This document shows positions 52,570-59,623 of a DNA stretch of 64,000 bases, one piece after another (positions within the stretch are counted from its first letter, which is position 1; each line of letters opens with the position of its first letter). The translations under genes were made by a program, and so were the position numbers. The stretch lies in contig JAHEXY010000010.1 of assembly GCA_023251875.1 (NCBI GenBank), positions 62,001 to 126,000 of the forward strand. The letters run 5' to 3'. The DNA comes from Bacteroidota bacterium (GTDB lineage Bacteria > Bacteroidota > Bacteroidia > JAHEXY01). Below the pieces are notes generated by a model that did not search any database, was not told the origin of the DNA, and worked only from the letters and a program-made list of their open reading frames with translations.

Positions 52570-52795
52570 ATGCAATATATGCGTATAGAAAGAACCAACA
52601 ATGAAATTATTATTCGCCTCCCATCTTATGTCAACATTGATGGCTTCAAATGTTTATTGATTATAGGGTTTATAAAGAAGTAACTGCCAAGTCAAAAGCA
52701 AAACAAGCTGCTGTAGATAAACTTGCCAAAGAAGTAAAAAGGGTTGGTGGTCTAAAAACGGAAGTAGGTTTATTAAAGAGAATGCCACAGATTGA
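52570..52795 (+). pseudogene. Small antitoxin-like gene broken by two frameshifts
   Basis: Frame 1 gives MQYMRIERTNNEIIIRLPSY and VNIDGF. A second frame from about 52650 continues MFIDYRVYKEVTAKSKAKQA and DKLAKEVK. A third, after an A run at about 52736-52740, ends KKGWWSKNGSRFIKENATD and a stop at 52793. Joined, these give a single protein of about 75 residues with the feel of a Bacteroidota antitoxin. The two frame changes mean it is not made intact unless recoded. No partner toxin is present. Confidence 0.6.
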
Positions 52796-52806
52796 GGCCT
52801 TTTTTA

Positions 52807-53592
52807 TTAATACCTCAAAACAAAATCCTGCTTCTCAGGCATTTCTCTAAAAAAAACAATTCCTATTTGAAAAAGGTCAATACTCAATGTTACTTGTTTG
52901 TGTTGTTTAATTTCACTCCAAGCCTTTTCCATTTCTTTTGACCAATGTATATCATCAAAAATGAAAAATGATTTTTCATTTATATATGAAAGTGATTCAT
53001 GAAAATATTTTAAGGTAGGTTCTTTTTTGTGATTGCCATCAAAAAACACACAATCAATTTCATTCATTTTTTTTAATGCAATAGAAAGTGTTTGATCAAA
53101 ATTACCAACTATTGTTTCAATAGTATTAAAATCTAATTTTTCGAAATTTTGCTTTGCCACTTTTGCCGTTTCCGGACATCCTTCTAATGTTATCATCTTT
53201 GCTTTTTTACTTGGAGATGCCAAATACAAAGATGAAACACCTAACGAAGTTCCTAATTCTATAATTGTTTTAGGTTTTAAATTATTGATGAGCCTAAATA
53301 AGAGTTGTGAATATTTTGGAGTTTTAAGTGCGTACTTTGCAATGTCTTTAATTTTTCGCTGATTCGATTTAAATATTTTAGAACCTGCACCATAATCAGT
53401 AACAGCAATAAGTTGATTAGATAGCAAAAGTTCTGCACGTAAATTCTCTATGTCATCAAAAATATAAAATGGAGTTGTATCAGCAATTACTTTTGTATAC
53501 AAATCAAATACAAAAGGAGAATGCAGATCATACTCCGTTTTTGATTGAAGTAAATATTTTAAATACCGTATAGCTAATAAAAGATTGCTCAA
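52807..53592 (-). CDS. Class I SAM-dependent methyltransferase
   Basis: The 261-residue protein has the motif I glycine loop KTIIELGTSLGVSSLYLA, acidic motif LEGCPETAKVAKQNF, and CVFFDGNHKKEPTLKYF and FFIFDDIHWSKEME downstream. This matches O-methyltransferase-like enzymes. The N-terminal 70 residues contain a HSPFVFDLY segment common in Bacteroidota homologues. The start appears to be TTG. The substrate is unknown. Confidence 0.82.
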   Translation of the reverse strand: MSNLLLAIRYLKYLLQSKTEYDLHSPFVFDLYTKVIADTTPFYIFDDIENLRAELLLSNQLIAVTDYGAGSKIFKSNQRKIKDIAKYALKTPKYSQLLFRLINNLKPKTIIELGTSLGVSSLYLASPSKKAKMITLEGCPETAKVAKQNFEKLDFNTIETIVGNFDQTLSIALKKMNEIDCVFFDGNHKKEPTLKYFHESLSYINEKSFFIFDDIHWSKEMEKAWSEIKQHKQVTLSIDLFQIGIVFFREMPEKQDFVLRY

Positions 53593-53618
53593 AATTAATT
53601 GTATTATAATTTATTTAT

Positions 53619-53706
53619 GGACAGTTCCAAAAATTGTTTTTTTGCTTCCTCTCCCTTAATCCCTCTCAAAGAGAGGGACGCAAATTGTAATTTTTGGAAC
53701 TGCCCT
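53619..53706. repeat. About 90-bp MITE-like palindrome, copy 2
   Basis: Read on the minus strand it is AGGGCAGTTCCAAAAATTAC, the CCCTCTCTTTGAGAGGG hairpin, ATTAAGGGAGAGG, and CAATTTTTGGAACTGTCC. It is nearly identical to copy 3 and lies in the gap between the methyltransferase and the MoeB-like gene. Confidence 0.85.
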
Positions 53707-53739
53707 TATGCTTTATCTATTCCAAACTCCCTTCAATAA

Positions 53740-54858
53740 TTACCGTTCATTTAACCATGCCATGATTCCTCCTTTTAAGTTTAAGAGATTGGTAAACCTA
53801 TATTTATCTTGTAACAATTGAATGGCCCTTTCACTTCTTTTTCCACTTTGGCAATGTACCACAACTGGAATATCCCTGTTGATTTTCTCAATATTATTTT
53901 CTATTGTTGAAAGTGGCATTAATACTCCGCCTATATTTTCTTTTTCAAATTCATCTTGATTACGAACATCTATCAATTGAAAAATCTCTTTGTTTATTTT
54001 TTTTTCTTTTAATTCCTCAACCGTAATACTTTTTATCATACCATCTGCCCATTTCAATTGATTAGAGGAATTACAAAAACTTTCATAATTAATCTTACTT
54101 ATATCCGGGTTTTGTTTTCTAAAATCATCCATTGCCTTTTCATTTCTTTCAAATTTAATTGTTTGCGAGGCAAATGAAAGTGTGTTAATGATAAATAATT
54201 TTCCGCTCAATGGCTTTCCTATTTCTGTAATTATTTTAATTACTTCATTGGCCTGCAAAATTCCAATTATGCCCGGCAAAATACCTAATACCCCAATCTC
54301 TGAACAATTAGGCACTTCGTCAGCATTAGGAGGCTCTGGAAATAAGCAACGATAAGTTGGCCCATTTTTATAATTAAAAACAGAAATCTGGCCTTCAAAT
54401 TTAAAAATAGATCCAAATACAAGAGGCTTATTATATAACACACATACATCATTAATTAAGTAACGAGAGGGGAAATTATCTGTACCATCAACTATAATGT
54501 CATATTCTTTGATTAGTTGTTGGTTGTTAGTTGTTAGTTGTTCTTTGTGTGCCGTAATAGTAACATGGGGGTTCTGTTTTTGTAATTTTTGTTTCGCCAC
54601 TTCTACTTTGGGCTTTCCTAAATCTTCTTCCGAAAATAAAATTTGTCTTTGCAAATTTGAAATTGAAACCGCATCATCATCTATAATGCCTATTGTTCCA
54701 ACCCCAACAGCTGTTAAGTATTGTAATATGGGGCAACCCAAACCTCCTGCTCCAATTACTAAAACCTTTGCTTGTTTTAATTTTTGCTGACCTATGAAAC
54801 CAATTTCAGGTAAAAGGATATGGCGATTATAGCGTTGTAGTTCTTGTTGTGAAAACAT
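53740..54858 (-). CDS. moeB: MoeB/ThiF-like E1 enzyme fused to rhodanese (MOCS3-like)
   Basis: The 372-residue protein has an adenylyltransferase domain (residues 1-245; GAGGLGCPILQYLTAVGVG, NLQRQILFSEEDLGK, IIVDGTDNFPSRYLIND) and a C-terminal rhodanese domain (about 275-372) with the active loop HCQSGKRS. Such proteins adenylate and sulfurate the C-terminal glycine of ThiS/MoaD-type carriers. Only one of the usual four zinc cysteines is kept (YRC). A heptamer repeat in the coding sequence encodes EQLTTNNQQL near residue 110. The ATG is four bases after a -7 box. Confidence 0.88.
   Translation of the reverse strand: MFSQQELQRYNRHILLPEIGFIGQQKLKQAKVLVIGAGGLGCPILQYLTAVGVGTIGIIDDDAVSISNLQRQILFSEEDLGKPKVEVAKQKLQKQNPHVTITAHKEQLTTNNQQLIKEYDIIVDGTDNFPSRYLINDVCVLYNKPLVFGSIFKFEGQISVFNYKNGPTYRCLFPEPPNADEVPNCSEIGVLGILPGIIGILQANEVIKIITEIGKPLSGKLFIINTLSFASQTIKFERNEKAMDDFRKQNPDISKINYESFCNSSNQLKWADGMIKSITVEELKEKKINKEIFQLIDVRNQDEFEKENIGGVLMPLSTIENNIEKINRDIPVVVHCQSGKRSERAIQLLQDKYRFTNLLNLKGGIMAWLNER
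54515..54542 (-). repeat. Heptamer repeat (AACAACT) inside the MoeB-like gene
   Basis: On the minus strand four tandem 7-bp units read AACAACT, AACAACT, AACAACC and AACAACT. It is the unit found upstream of the ABC exporter at 12938. A gain or loss of one unit would shift the reading frame before most of the E1 domain. Confidence 0.75.
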
Positions 54859-54862
54859 ATCA

Positions 54863-54870
54863 CAAAGGTA
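54863..54870 (-). promoter_or_regulatory. -7 box TACCTTTG for the MoeB-like gene
   Basis: An exact TAnnTTTG match on the minus strand, ending four bases before the ATG, which implies a leaderless or nearly leaderless transcript. Confidence 0.55.
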
Positions 54871-54877
54871 TGGGTAA

Positions 54878-54907
54878 TTTGTAAATTATAAATTCTTTCT
54901 ACCTTCA
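54878..54907 (+). promoter_or_regulatory. Possible promoter TTTG-N18-TACCTTCA for the dehydrogenase
   Basis: TTTG at 54878 and TACCTTCA at 54900 are 18 bases apart. The -7 box has one mismatch. The ATG follows after 23 bases. Confidence 0.45.
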
Positions 54908-54930
54908 CATTTCATTTTTTTTAAAATACC

Positions 54931-56157
54931 ATGCAAAATCTATTACATAAGTTTGAAAATAAAAAAGCGGAAGTTGTTTTTGAATGGAAAGATGCAGAAA
55001 CAGAAGCTGAAGGTTGGATAGTGATTAATTCTCTTCGTGGAGGTGCGGCCGGTGGAGGCACTCGTATGCGTATTGGGCTTGATAGACGCGAAGTAGAATC
55101 GCTAGCCAAAACCATGGAGATTAAATTTACCGTTTCAGGCCCTCCCATTGGAGGCGCTAAATCAGGAATTAATTTTGATCCTAAAGATCCTCGTAAAAAA
55201 GGAGTATTGGAACGTTGGTATAAAGCTGTAATGCCCATTCTAAAAACATATTACGGAACCGGAGGCGATTTAAACGTGGATGAAATTCATGAAGTAATTC
55301 CCATTACTGAAGATTATGGTTTATGGCATCCACAAGAAGGTATTGTAAACGGACATTTACGACCTACACAAAAAAGAAAAATTCATGCTATTGGGCAATT
55401 ACGTTTGGGTGTTTCTAAAGTATTGGAAGATCTCATGTATACCCCTGATGCAAAAAAAAGATTTGTGGTAGCTGATATGATTACCGGTTATGGCGTTGCC
55501 GAATCAGTAAAACATTATTACAGTATTTATAATGGTGAATTAAAAAATAAGCGAGTAATTATTCAAGGATGGGGAAATGTAGCTTCGGCAGCAGCCTATT
55601 ATTTATCGCAATCAGGTGCAAAAATTATTGGCATTATCGATCGTTCCGGTGGATTAATAAATGAAAAAGGATTTTCATTTGAAGAAATTCGTACACTTTT
55701 TTTAAACAAAAATGGCAATGCCTTAAACGCCCCCAATGTATTATCATTTGATAAAATAAATGAAATAATTTGGGCCTCCGGTGCAGAAATATTTATTCCG
55801 GCTGCCGCATCTCGTTTGTTAACCAATAAACAAATTGAAACCATGATGGCAAATGGCCTTGAATTAATTGCCTGCGGAGCCAATGTACCTTTTGCAGATC
55901 CGGAAATATTTTTTGGTTCTATTGCAAAATATGCCGATTCAAAAATTAGTGTAATACCTGATTTTATTGCCAATTGCGGTATGGCTCGTGTATTTGCTTA
56001 TTTAATGGAAGATAAAGCAGAAGTTTCTGATCAGGCAATTTTTACCGATGTATCAAAAACTATTTTTAATGCATTGAGTAAAACAAAAAATATGAACAAT
56101 AGCAAAACGAATATTGTTGCTACTTCATTGGAGATTGCTTTAAAGCAGTTACTATAG
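54931..56157 (+). CDS. Glu/Leu/Phe/Val-type amino acid dehydrogenase
   Basis: The 408-residue protein shows the ELFV dehydrogenase pattern: GGAAGGGTRMRIGLDRREVE, the substrate/catalytic segment GPPIGGAKSGINFDP, YGTGGDLNVDEIHEV and an NAD-binding Rossmann region RVIIQGWGNVASAAAYYL. It oxidatively deaminates an amino acid with NAD(P), linking amino acid and 2-oxo acid pools in the cytoplasm. Residues alone do not decide between glutamate and branched-chain substrates. Confidence 0.85.
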   Translation: MQNLLHKFENKKAEVVFEWKDAETEAEGWIVINSLRGGAAGGGTRMRIGLDRREVESLAKTMEIKFTVSGPPIGGAKSGINFDPKDPRKKGVLERWYKAVMPILKTYYGTGGDLNVDEIHEVIPITEDYGLWHPQEGIVNGHLRPTQKRKIHAIGQLRLGVSKVLEDLMYTPDAKKRFVVADMITGYGVAESVKHYYSIYNGELKNKRVIIQGWGNVASAAAYYLSQSGAKIIGIIDRSGGLINEKGFSFEEIRTLFLNKNGNALNAPNVLSFDKINEIIWASGAEIFIPAAASRLLTNKQIETMMANGLELIACGANVPFADPEIFFGSIAKYADSKISVIPDFIANCGMARVFAYLMEDKAEVSDQAIFTDVSKTIFNALSKTKNMNNSKTNIVATSLEIALKQLL

Positions 56158-56166
56158 ATAGCTAGA

Positions 56167-56213
56167 AGACGGAAGACCGAAGCTGGATGTCTTCCAACTT
56201 CGGTCTTCCGTCT
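56167..56213. terminator. 16-bp hairpin between convergent genes (repeat family)
   Basis: AGACGGAAGACCGAAG pairs perfectly with CTTCGGTCTTCCGTCT around 15 bases. It lies between the dehydrogenase and the convergent T9SS gene. GGAAGACGGAAGAC-type strings look like a dispersed repeat; it likely doubles as a terminator although T runs are weak. Confidence 0.65.
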
Positions 56214-56226
56214 CCCGACTTATCAA

Positions 56227-57150
56227 CTAATTATGATTTACCTCCACCAATTTACTAAACCCAACTTCTCCATTTTCTTTTCTCACCAAAACCAAATAAG
56301 AACCATTGGCTAAATTATCTGTATTAAGAGAAATTAATTTTTCATTCATTCTTCTTGAACTTAATTTTTGTCCAATACTCGAATAAATTTCTACGCTGTA
56401 ATTTGAATTAGAAAAATTTTCCATTTCAATATTTAATTCTGAAGAGCTTGGATTTGGATAAATTTTTACCTTATTTTCATTGAGAGAAATATCTTTAATG
56501 GAAGTATAATCGCATGATGGAGAAATGCCTGTTTCATATAATCCAATAGTGCTATCGTTATAGCAACGCAATTGAAAATATGGCCCCTCATAATAAGAAG
56601 GGAAGATTCCGTCACAGCTATCAGCCGCAGTTAAAGGAAATAAATAGTTGGCGGATCCGATCCATTCTATGACAGAATCTGACCCATTCACATAATAATT
56701 TGAACCAGCTTCATAATATTGCATACCAAATGTTTTCAAGGTATGTGAATTAATACTAATGGAATCAACACTCTCAACACGAATTTCAACTGTGCTGTCT
56801 CCATCACATCTGTCATGAGCGAATTCAGTCCAATGATCCCCAACATTTGCGTTAAAATTATATATAGGATAAAACTGAGCGTACTCGGAATTATAGTGAT
56901 ATACAATAAGGTTGCTATCCATATAAGTATATTCATTACTTTGTTTCATAACCCAATCTGTCCAAAGTATTTTGCAATTTTTTCCTTGTATTATCGTATC
57001 TCCTATAGAGATCACTTCAACATAACTTATGTTACCATTAAATAGTTCAGATACTTCATAATGCCATGTAGCCCCCAACGGTGCCCAAACCTGAGCTTTT
57101 GCAGAAAACGTAATTGTAATCAAACAAAATAATAGCAATACCTTTTTCAT
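56227..57150 (-). CDS. T9SS-sorted secreted protein, paralogue A
   Basis: The 307-residue protein has a signal peptide (to about residue 19, SAKAQ), a passenger of about 190 residues starting WAPLGATWHYEV, and a T9SS sorting domain (IYPNPSSSELNIEM). It is a paralogue of the gene at 58131. Signal peptide and tail are nearly identical, but the passenger has diverged. The passenger family is unknown; it contains several cysteines (KILWTDW, CDGDSTVEI, DSCDGIFPS). Confidence 0.75.
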   Translation of the reverse strand: MKKVLLLFCLITITFSAKAQVWAPLGATWHYEVSELFNGNISYVEVISIGDTIIQGKNCKILWTDWVMKQSNEYTYMDSNLIVYHYNSEYAQFYPIYNFNANVGDHWTEFAHDRCDGDSTVEIRVESVDSISINSHTLKTFGMQYYEAGSNYYVNGSDSVIEWIGSANYLFPLTAADSCDGIFPSYYEGPYFQLRCYNDSTIGLYETGISPSCDYTSIKDISLNENKVKIYPNPSSSELNIEMENFSNSNYSVEIYSSIGQKLSSRRMNEKLISLNTDNLANGSYLVLVRKENGEVGFSKLVEVNHN

Positions 57151-57204
57151 AGATAGAATAAATTAATGGTTAGTAAATAAATCAGGTAGGGCAATAGGGA
57201 AGCA

Positions 57205-57227
57205 CAAAGGTAATATATATATATCAA
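57205..57227 (-). promoter_or_regulatory. Promoter of paralogue A with a 12-base AT spacer
   Basis: On the minus strand TTG and TACCTTTG are separated by (AT)6, 12 bases, well short of the 19-21 normal for Bacteroidota. The otherwise matching promoter of paralogue B has 22 bases. See findings. Confidence 0.55.
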
Positions 57228-57273
57228 GCATAATATATAGTTTTTTTGATGCAATGGATTAATAAAATATTCC

Positions 57274-57391
57274 ATTGCGTTTTTCCTTGCAAAGGCCAGA
57301 GACGCAAAGAAGAATGCCAGTACTTAAATTAAGACACGAATTACACTAATTATCACTAATTTTCTCGTGAAAATTTGTGAAACTCGTGTCT
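57274..57391. repeat. Repeat mosaic downstream of hepT
   Basis: TTGCGTTTTTCCTTGCAAAGGCCAGAGACGCAAAG is followed by an element with inverted ends AGACACGA (57332) and TCGTGTCT (57384) and internal near-repeats of CACTAATT. No gene is present. The gap 57151-57433 contains only this and the paralogue A promoter. Confidence 0.55.
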
Positions 57392-57433
57392 GTTTTTATT
57401 TGCCTTTTAAAGCAAATACTAATCATAACTCAC

Positions 57434-57781
57434 CTACAATTTGTGAATTTGTTTGAGTTGTATTTTCAGTTCCGGGAGTTTAGTTTGAATAATTTGCCAT
57501 ACCTCTTTAAAATCAATCCCAAAATAATCATGAGCAATAATGTTTCTGAATGCTTTTATTTTATGCCATTCAATGCTTTTGTTCTGCTCCAAAAATTCAA
57601 TACTCATTTTTGCGGTCATTTCTCCAATTACAACAAAATTCATTAAACAGGCATCAAAACATTGCTCATCATGCATCCATTGTTCTGCAGATTTATATCT
57701 ATGAGTATATTGCTCAATTTTTTCAATGGACTCTACAATAGCAATACTATTTAATAAATCTGTTTCATACATAAATGGCAT
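57434..57781 (-). CDS. hepT: HepT-type HEPN toxin
   Basis: The 115-residue protein is a DUF86/HEPN-family RNase with the motif RX4HXY at Arg79, His84, Tyr86 (RNIIAHDY). In HepT-MntA systems this toxin is neutralised by polyadenylylation of the tyrosine in that motif by its partner. It overlaps mntA by 17 bases. The pair sits between two T9SS paralogues. Confidence 0.9.
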   Translation of the reverse strand: MPFMYETDLLNSIAIVESIEKIEQYTHRYKSAEQWMHDEQCFDACLMNFVVIGEMTAKMSIEFLEQNKSIEWHKIKAFRNIIAHDYFGIDFKEVWQIIQTKLPELKIQLKQIHKL

Positions 57782-58064
57782 CTTTCAGAATGTAAGATTT
57801 TGCATAAGGCTTAATATACTTTTCTCCGCAGATATCAACCTCTCTCTTAAATTTATTTTTTAAGAATTCACGCAACTCCCATTTCAAATCAAAAATATTT
57901 TTTGTTCCTTCTTCCATTTCAATTAACAGGTCAATATCACTATCTTGTTTTTCTTCGCCTCTTGCAAATGAACCAAAAATTCCCACTTTTGTTAAATGAA
58001 AATGTTTTTGTAAATATTCTTTATTATCACGCAAAAATGATAATATGTCCTGTTTTGTAAGCAT
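57765..58064 (-). CDS. mntA: MntA-type minimal nucleotidyltransferase antitoxin
   Basis: The 99-residue protein has the nucleotidyltransferase motif GSX10DXD intact: Gly31, Ser32, Asp43, Asp45 (FGSFARGEEKQDSDIDLLIE). It AMPylates the HepT toxin. It is the first gene of the pair and has a -7 box (TATCTTTG) 16 bases upstream. Confidence 0.92.
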   Translation of the reverse strand: MLTKQDILSFLRDNKEYLQKHFHLTKVGIFGSFARGEEKQDSDIDLLIEMEEGTKNIFDLKWELREFLKNKFKREVDICGEKYIKPYAKSYILKDAIYV

Positions 58065-58080
58065 TGAAATAAAGTTTGAT

Positions 58081-58088
58081 CAAAGATA
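58081..58088 (-). promoter_or_regulatory. -7 box TATCTTTG for mntA-hepT
   Basis: An exact TAnnTTTG match on the minus strand, 16 bases before the mntA ATG. Confidence 0.55.
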
Positions 58089-58130
58089 CAGAAAATATTT
58101 TTTTCATCTAATTAAACGATCAACCAACAA

Positions 58131-59084
58131 CTAATTATGACTCACTTCAACAAGCTTCGAAAACCCAACTGCCCCATTTTCTTTCCTCACTAAAACCAAA
58201 TAAGAACCATTGGCCAAATTATCTGTGCTAAGAGAAATTAATTTTTCATTCATTTTTCTTGAACTTAATTTTTGTCCAATCCTCGAATAAATTTCTACGC
58301 TGTAATTTGAATTAGAAAAATTTTCCATTTCAATATTTAATTCTGAAGAGCTTGGATTTGGATAAATTTTTACTAAATTTTCATTAAGAGCAATATCTTT
58401 AATACCGGTAATATAATCGCATGAAGACGCAACTCCAGATTCATACAATCCAAATGTGCTATCATAATAGCATCTGAATGTATAATTCCATTCTTCTGTT
58501 ACAATACCACAATTACCTCCGGCATATTCTGGAAACATATAGCCACTTGTAGTTCCTATTCTTTCAGTTATTGAAGTTCCCAAAAGCCAAACATCACTGT
58601 TTGAAAAACTCATTTCTAAAGTTTTTAGACTAAAAGAATTGATAGTGGTAGTAGATGCACTTGCTACTACAGTTTGCGAAACGCTATCACATCCATTTGC
58701 AACTGGGATAGAGTTTTCATCACCTGCAATCGTCCAATAATCTGAAGGATTGGCATTAAAATTATAGAGCGTAAAAAACTGTCCAAATCTATAATAGTAA
58801 ACAACATTATTACTATCAATATAGGTATACTCGTGCCCCCAATTAGTAGTATCAATATTTGGATTAGTTAAAGACAAATCTTCGCCCACAATTGTTTTTG
58901 ATAATATTTTACATGTTTTACCCAACACAACTGTATCTCCTATAGATTTTATTTCCATATACCCCACAAAACCCCACGCATCATTAATTGTATAGTGCCA
59001 AGTAGCCCCTACCGGTGCCCATACCTGAGCTTTTGCAGAAAACATAATTGTAATCAAACAAAATAATAGTAATACTTTTTTCAT
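58131..59084 (-). CDS. T9SS-sorted secreted protein, paralogue B
   Basis: The 317-residue protein has the same layout as paralogue A: signal peptide differing at one residue, passenger starting WAPVGATWHYTI, and a sorting domain with 83 of the last 90 residues identical. The passenger aligns only loosely (shared SIGDT, CKIL, EYTY-DSN, LYNFNAN). Function unknown; surface or secreted. Confidence 0.75.
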   Translation of the reverse strand: MKKVLLLFCLITIMFSAKAQVWAPVGATWHYTINDAWGFVGYMEIKSIGDTVVLGKTCKILSKTIVGEDLSLTNPNIDTTNWGHEYTYIDSNNVVYYYRFGQFFTLYNFNANPSDYWTIAGDENSIPVANGCDSVSQTVVASASTTTINSFSLKTLEMSFSNSDVWLLGTSITERIGTTSGYMFPEYAGGNCGIVTEEWNYTFRCYYDSTFGLYESGVASSCDYITGIKDIALNENLVKIYPNPSSSELNIEMENFSNSNYSVEIYSRIGQKLSSRKMNEKLISLSTDNLANGSYLVLVRKENGAVGFSKLVEVSHN

Positions 59085-59138
59085 AAGTAAAATAATTTAA
59101 TGGTTAGTAAATAAATCAGGTAGGGCAATAGGGAAGCA

Positions 59139-59171
59139 CAAAGGTAATATATATATATATATATATATCAA
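59139..59171 (-). promoter_or_regulatory. Promoter of paralogue B with a 22-base AT spacer
   Basis: On the minus strand TTG and TACCTTTG are separated by (AT)11, 22 bases. The surrounding 100 or so bases are nearly the same as at the paralogue A promoter. Confidence 0.6.
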
Positions 59172-59329
59172 GCATAGTATATAGTTTTTTTGATGTAATG
59201 GATTAATAAAATATTTGTGATTTTTTAGGTTGCTGCAAAATGGCAACTATTTTTAGGATGGTAAAAAACAAAAAATGGGGTTTGTCGGAAAAAATTTAAG
59301 AGTATATGATATTGGGTATATGAAAAAAT

Positions 59330-59564
59330 TTAACCACATAGATACATAGGTGTATTCTTTTTATTCCCCCAAAAATCATTTGAGCCCCATTAGATATTTT
59401 TGTTAAAAGAGACTGTAATAATCCAGATTGATTTAGTTTCTCATAGCGTAGAAGCGAAGCTTCTACTTCTCTCTGTTTTAAAAATTTATTTTCTATGTCA
59501 AACTGTTTCAATCGCAAATGGATGGCACTTGTTAATAGATAAACCTATGTTTCTATGTGGTTTT
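59330..59564. repeat. CATAGATACATAG long inverted-repeat element (copy 2)
   Basis: TTAACCACATAGATACATAG at the left and CCTATGTTTCTATGTGGTTTT at the right bound 235 bp. The interior differs from the copy at 25730 except for a CATAGAAAATAA-type core. A TTG-initiated open frame of 73 codons on the minus strand lies inside and is not called as a gene. Nothing else is seen in the gap 59172-59623. Confidence 0.65.
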
Positions 59565-59611
59565 AAATAATTTGAATTTTAAAACCATATCCCTTCTTTA
59601 TATTTATACAT

Positions 59612-59619
59612 TAACTTTG
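59612..59619 (+). promoter_or_regulatory. -7 box TAACTTTG for the antiporter gene
   Basis: An exact TAnnTTTG match ending four bases before the ATG, another nearly leaderless arrangement. Confidence 0.5.
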
Positions 59620-59623
59620 CAAT

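Noticed and set aside
57332-57391. Terminator for hepT in the AGACACGA/TCGTGTCT element
   Set aside because: It lies upstream of hepT's stop in map order but beyond its 3' end by over 40 bases, with a 44-base interior. It is better read as a dispersed repeat, although termination cannot be excluded.
59296-59517. 73-codon minus-strand open frame (QFDIENKFLKQREVEASLL...)
   Set aside because: It starts at TTG, lies almost wholly inside the CATAGATACATAG repeat element, and has no promoter or neighbour support. It could be a restriction-subunit-like fragment, but nothing decides it.
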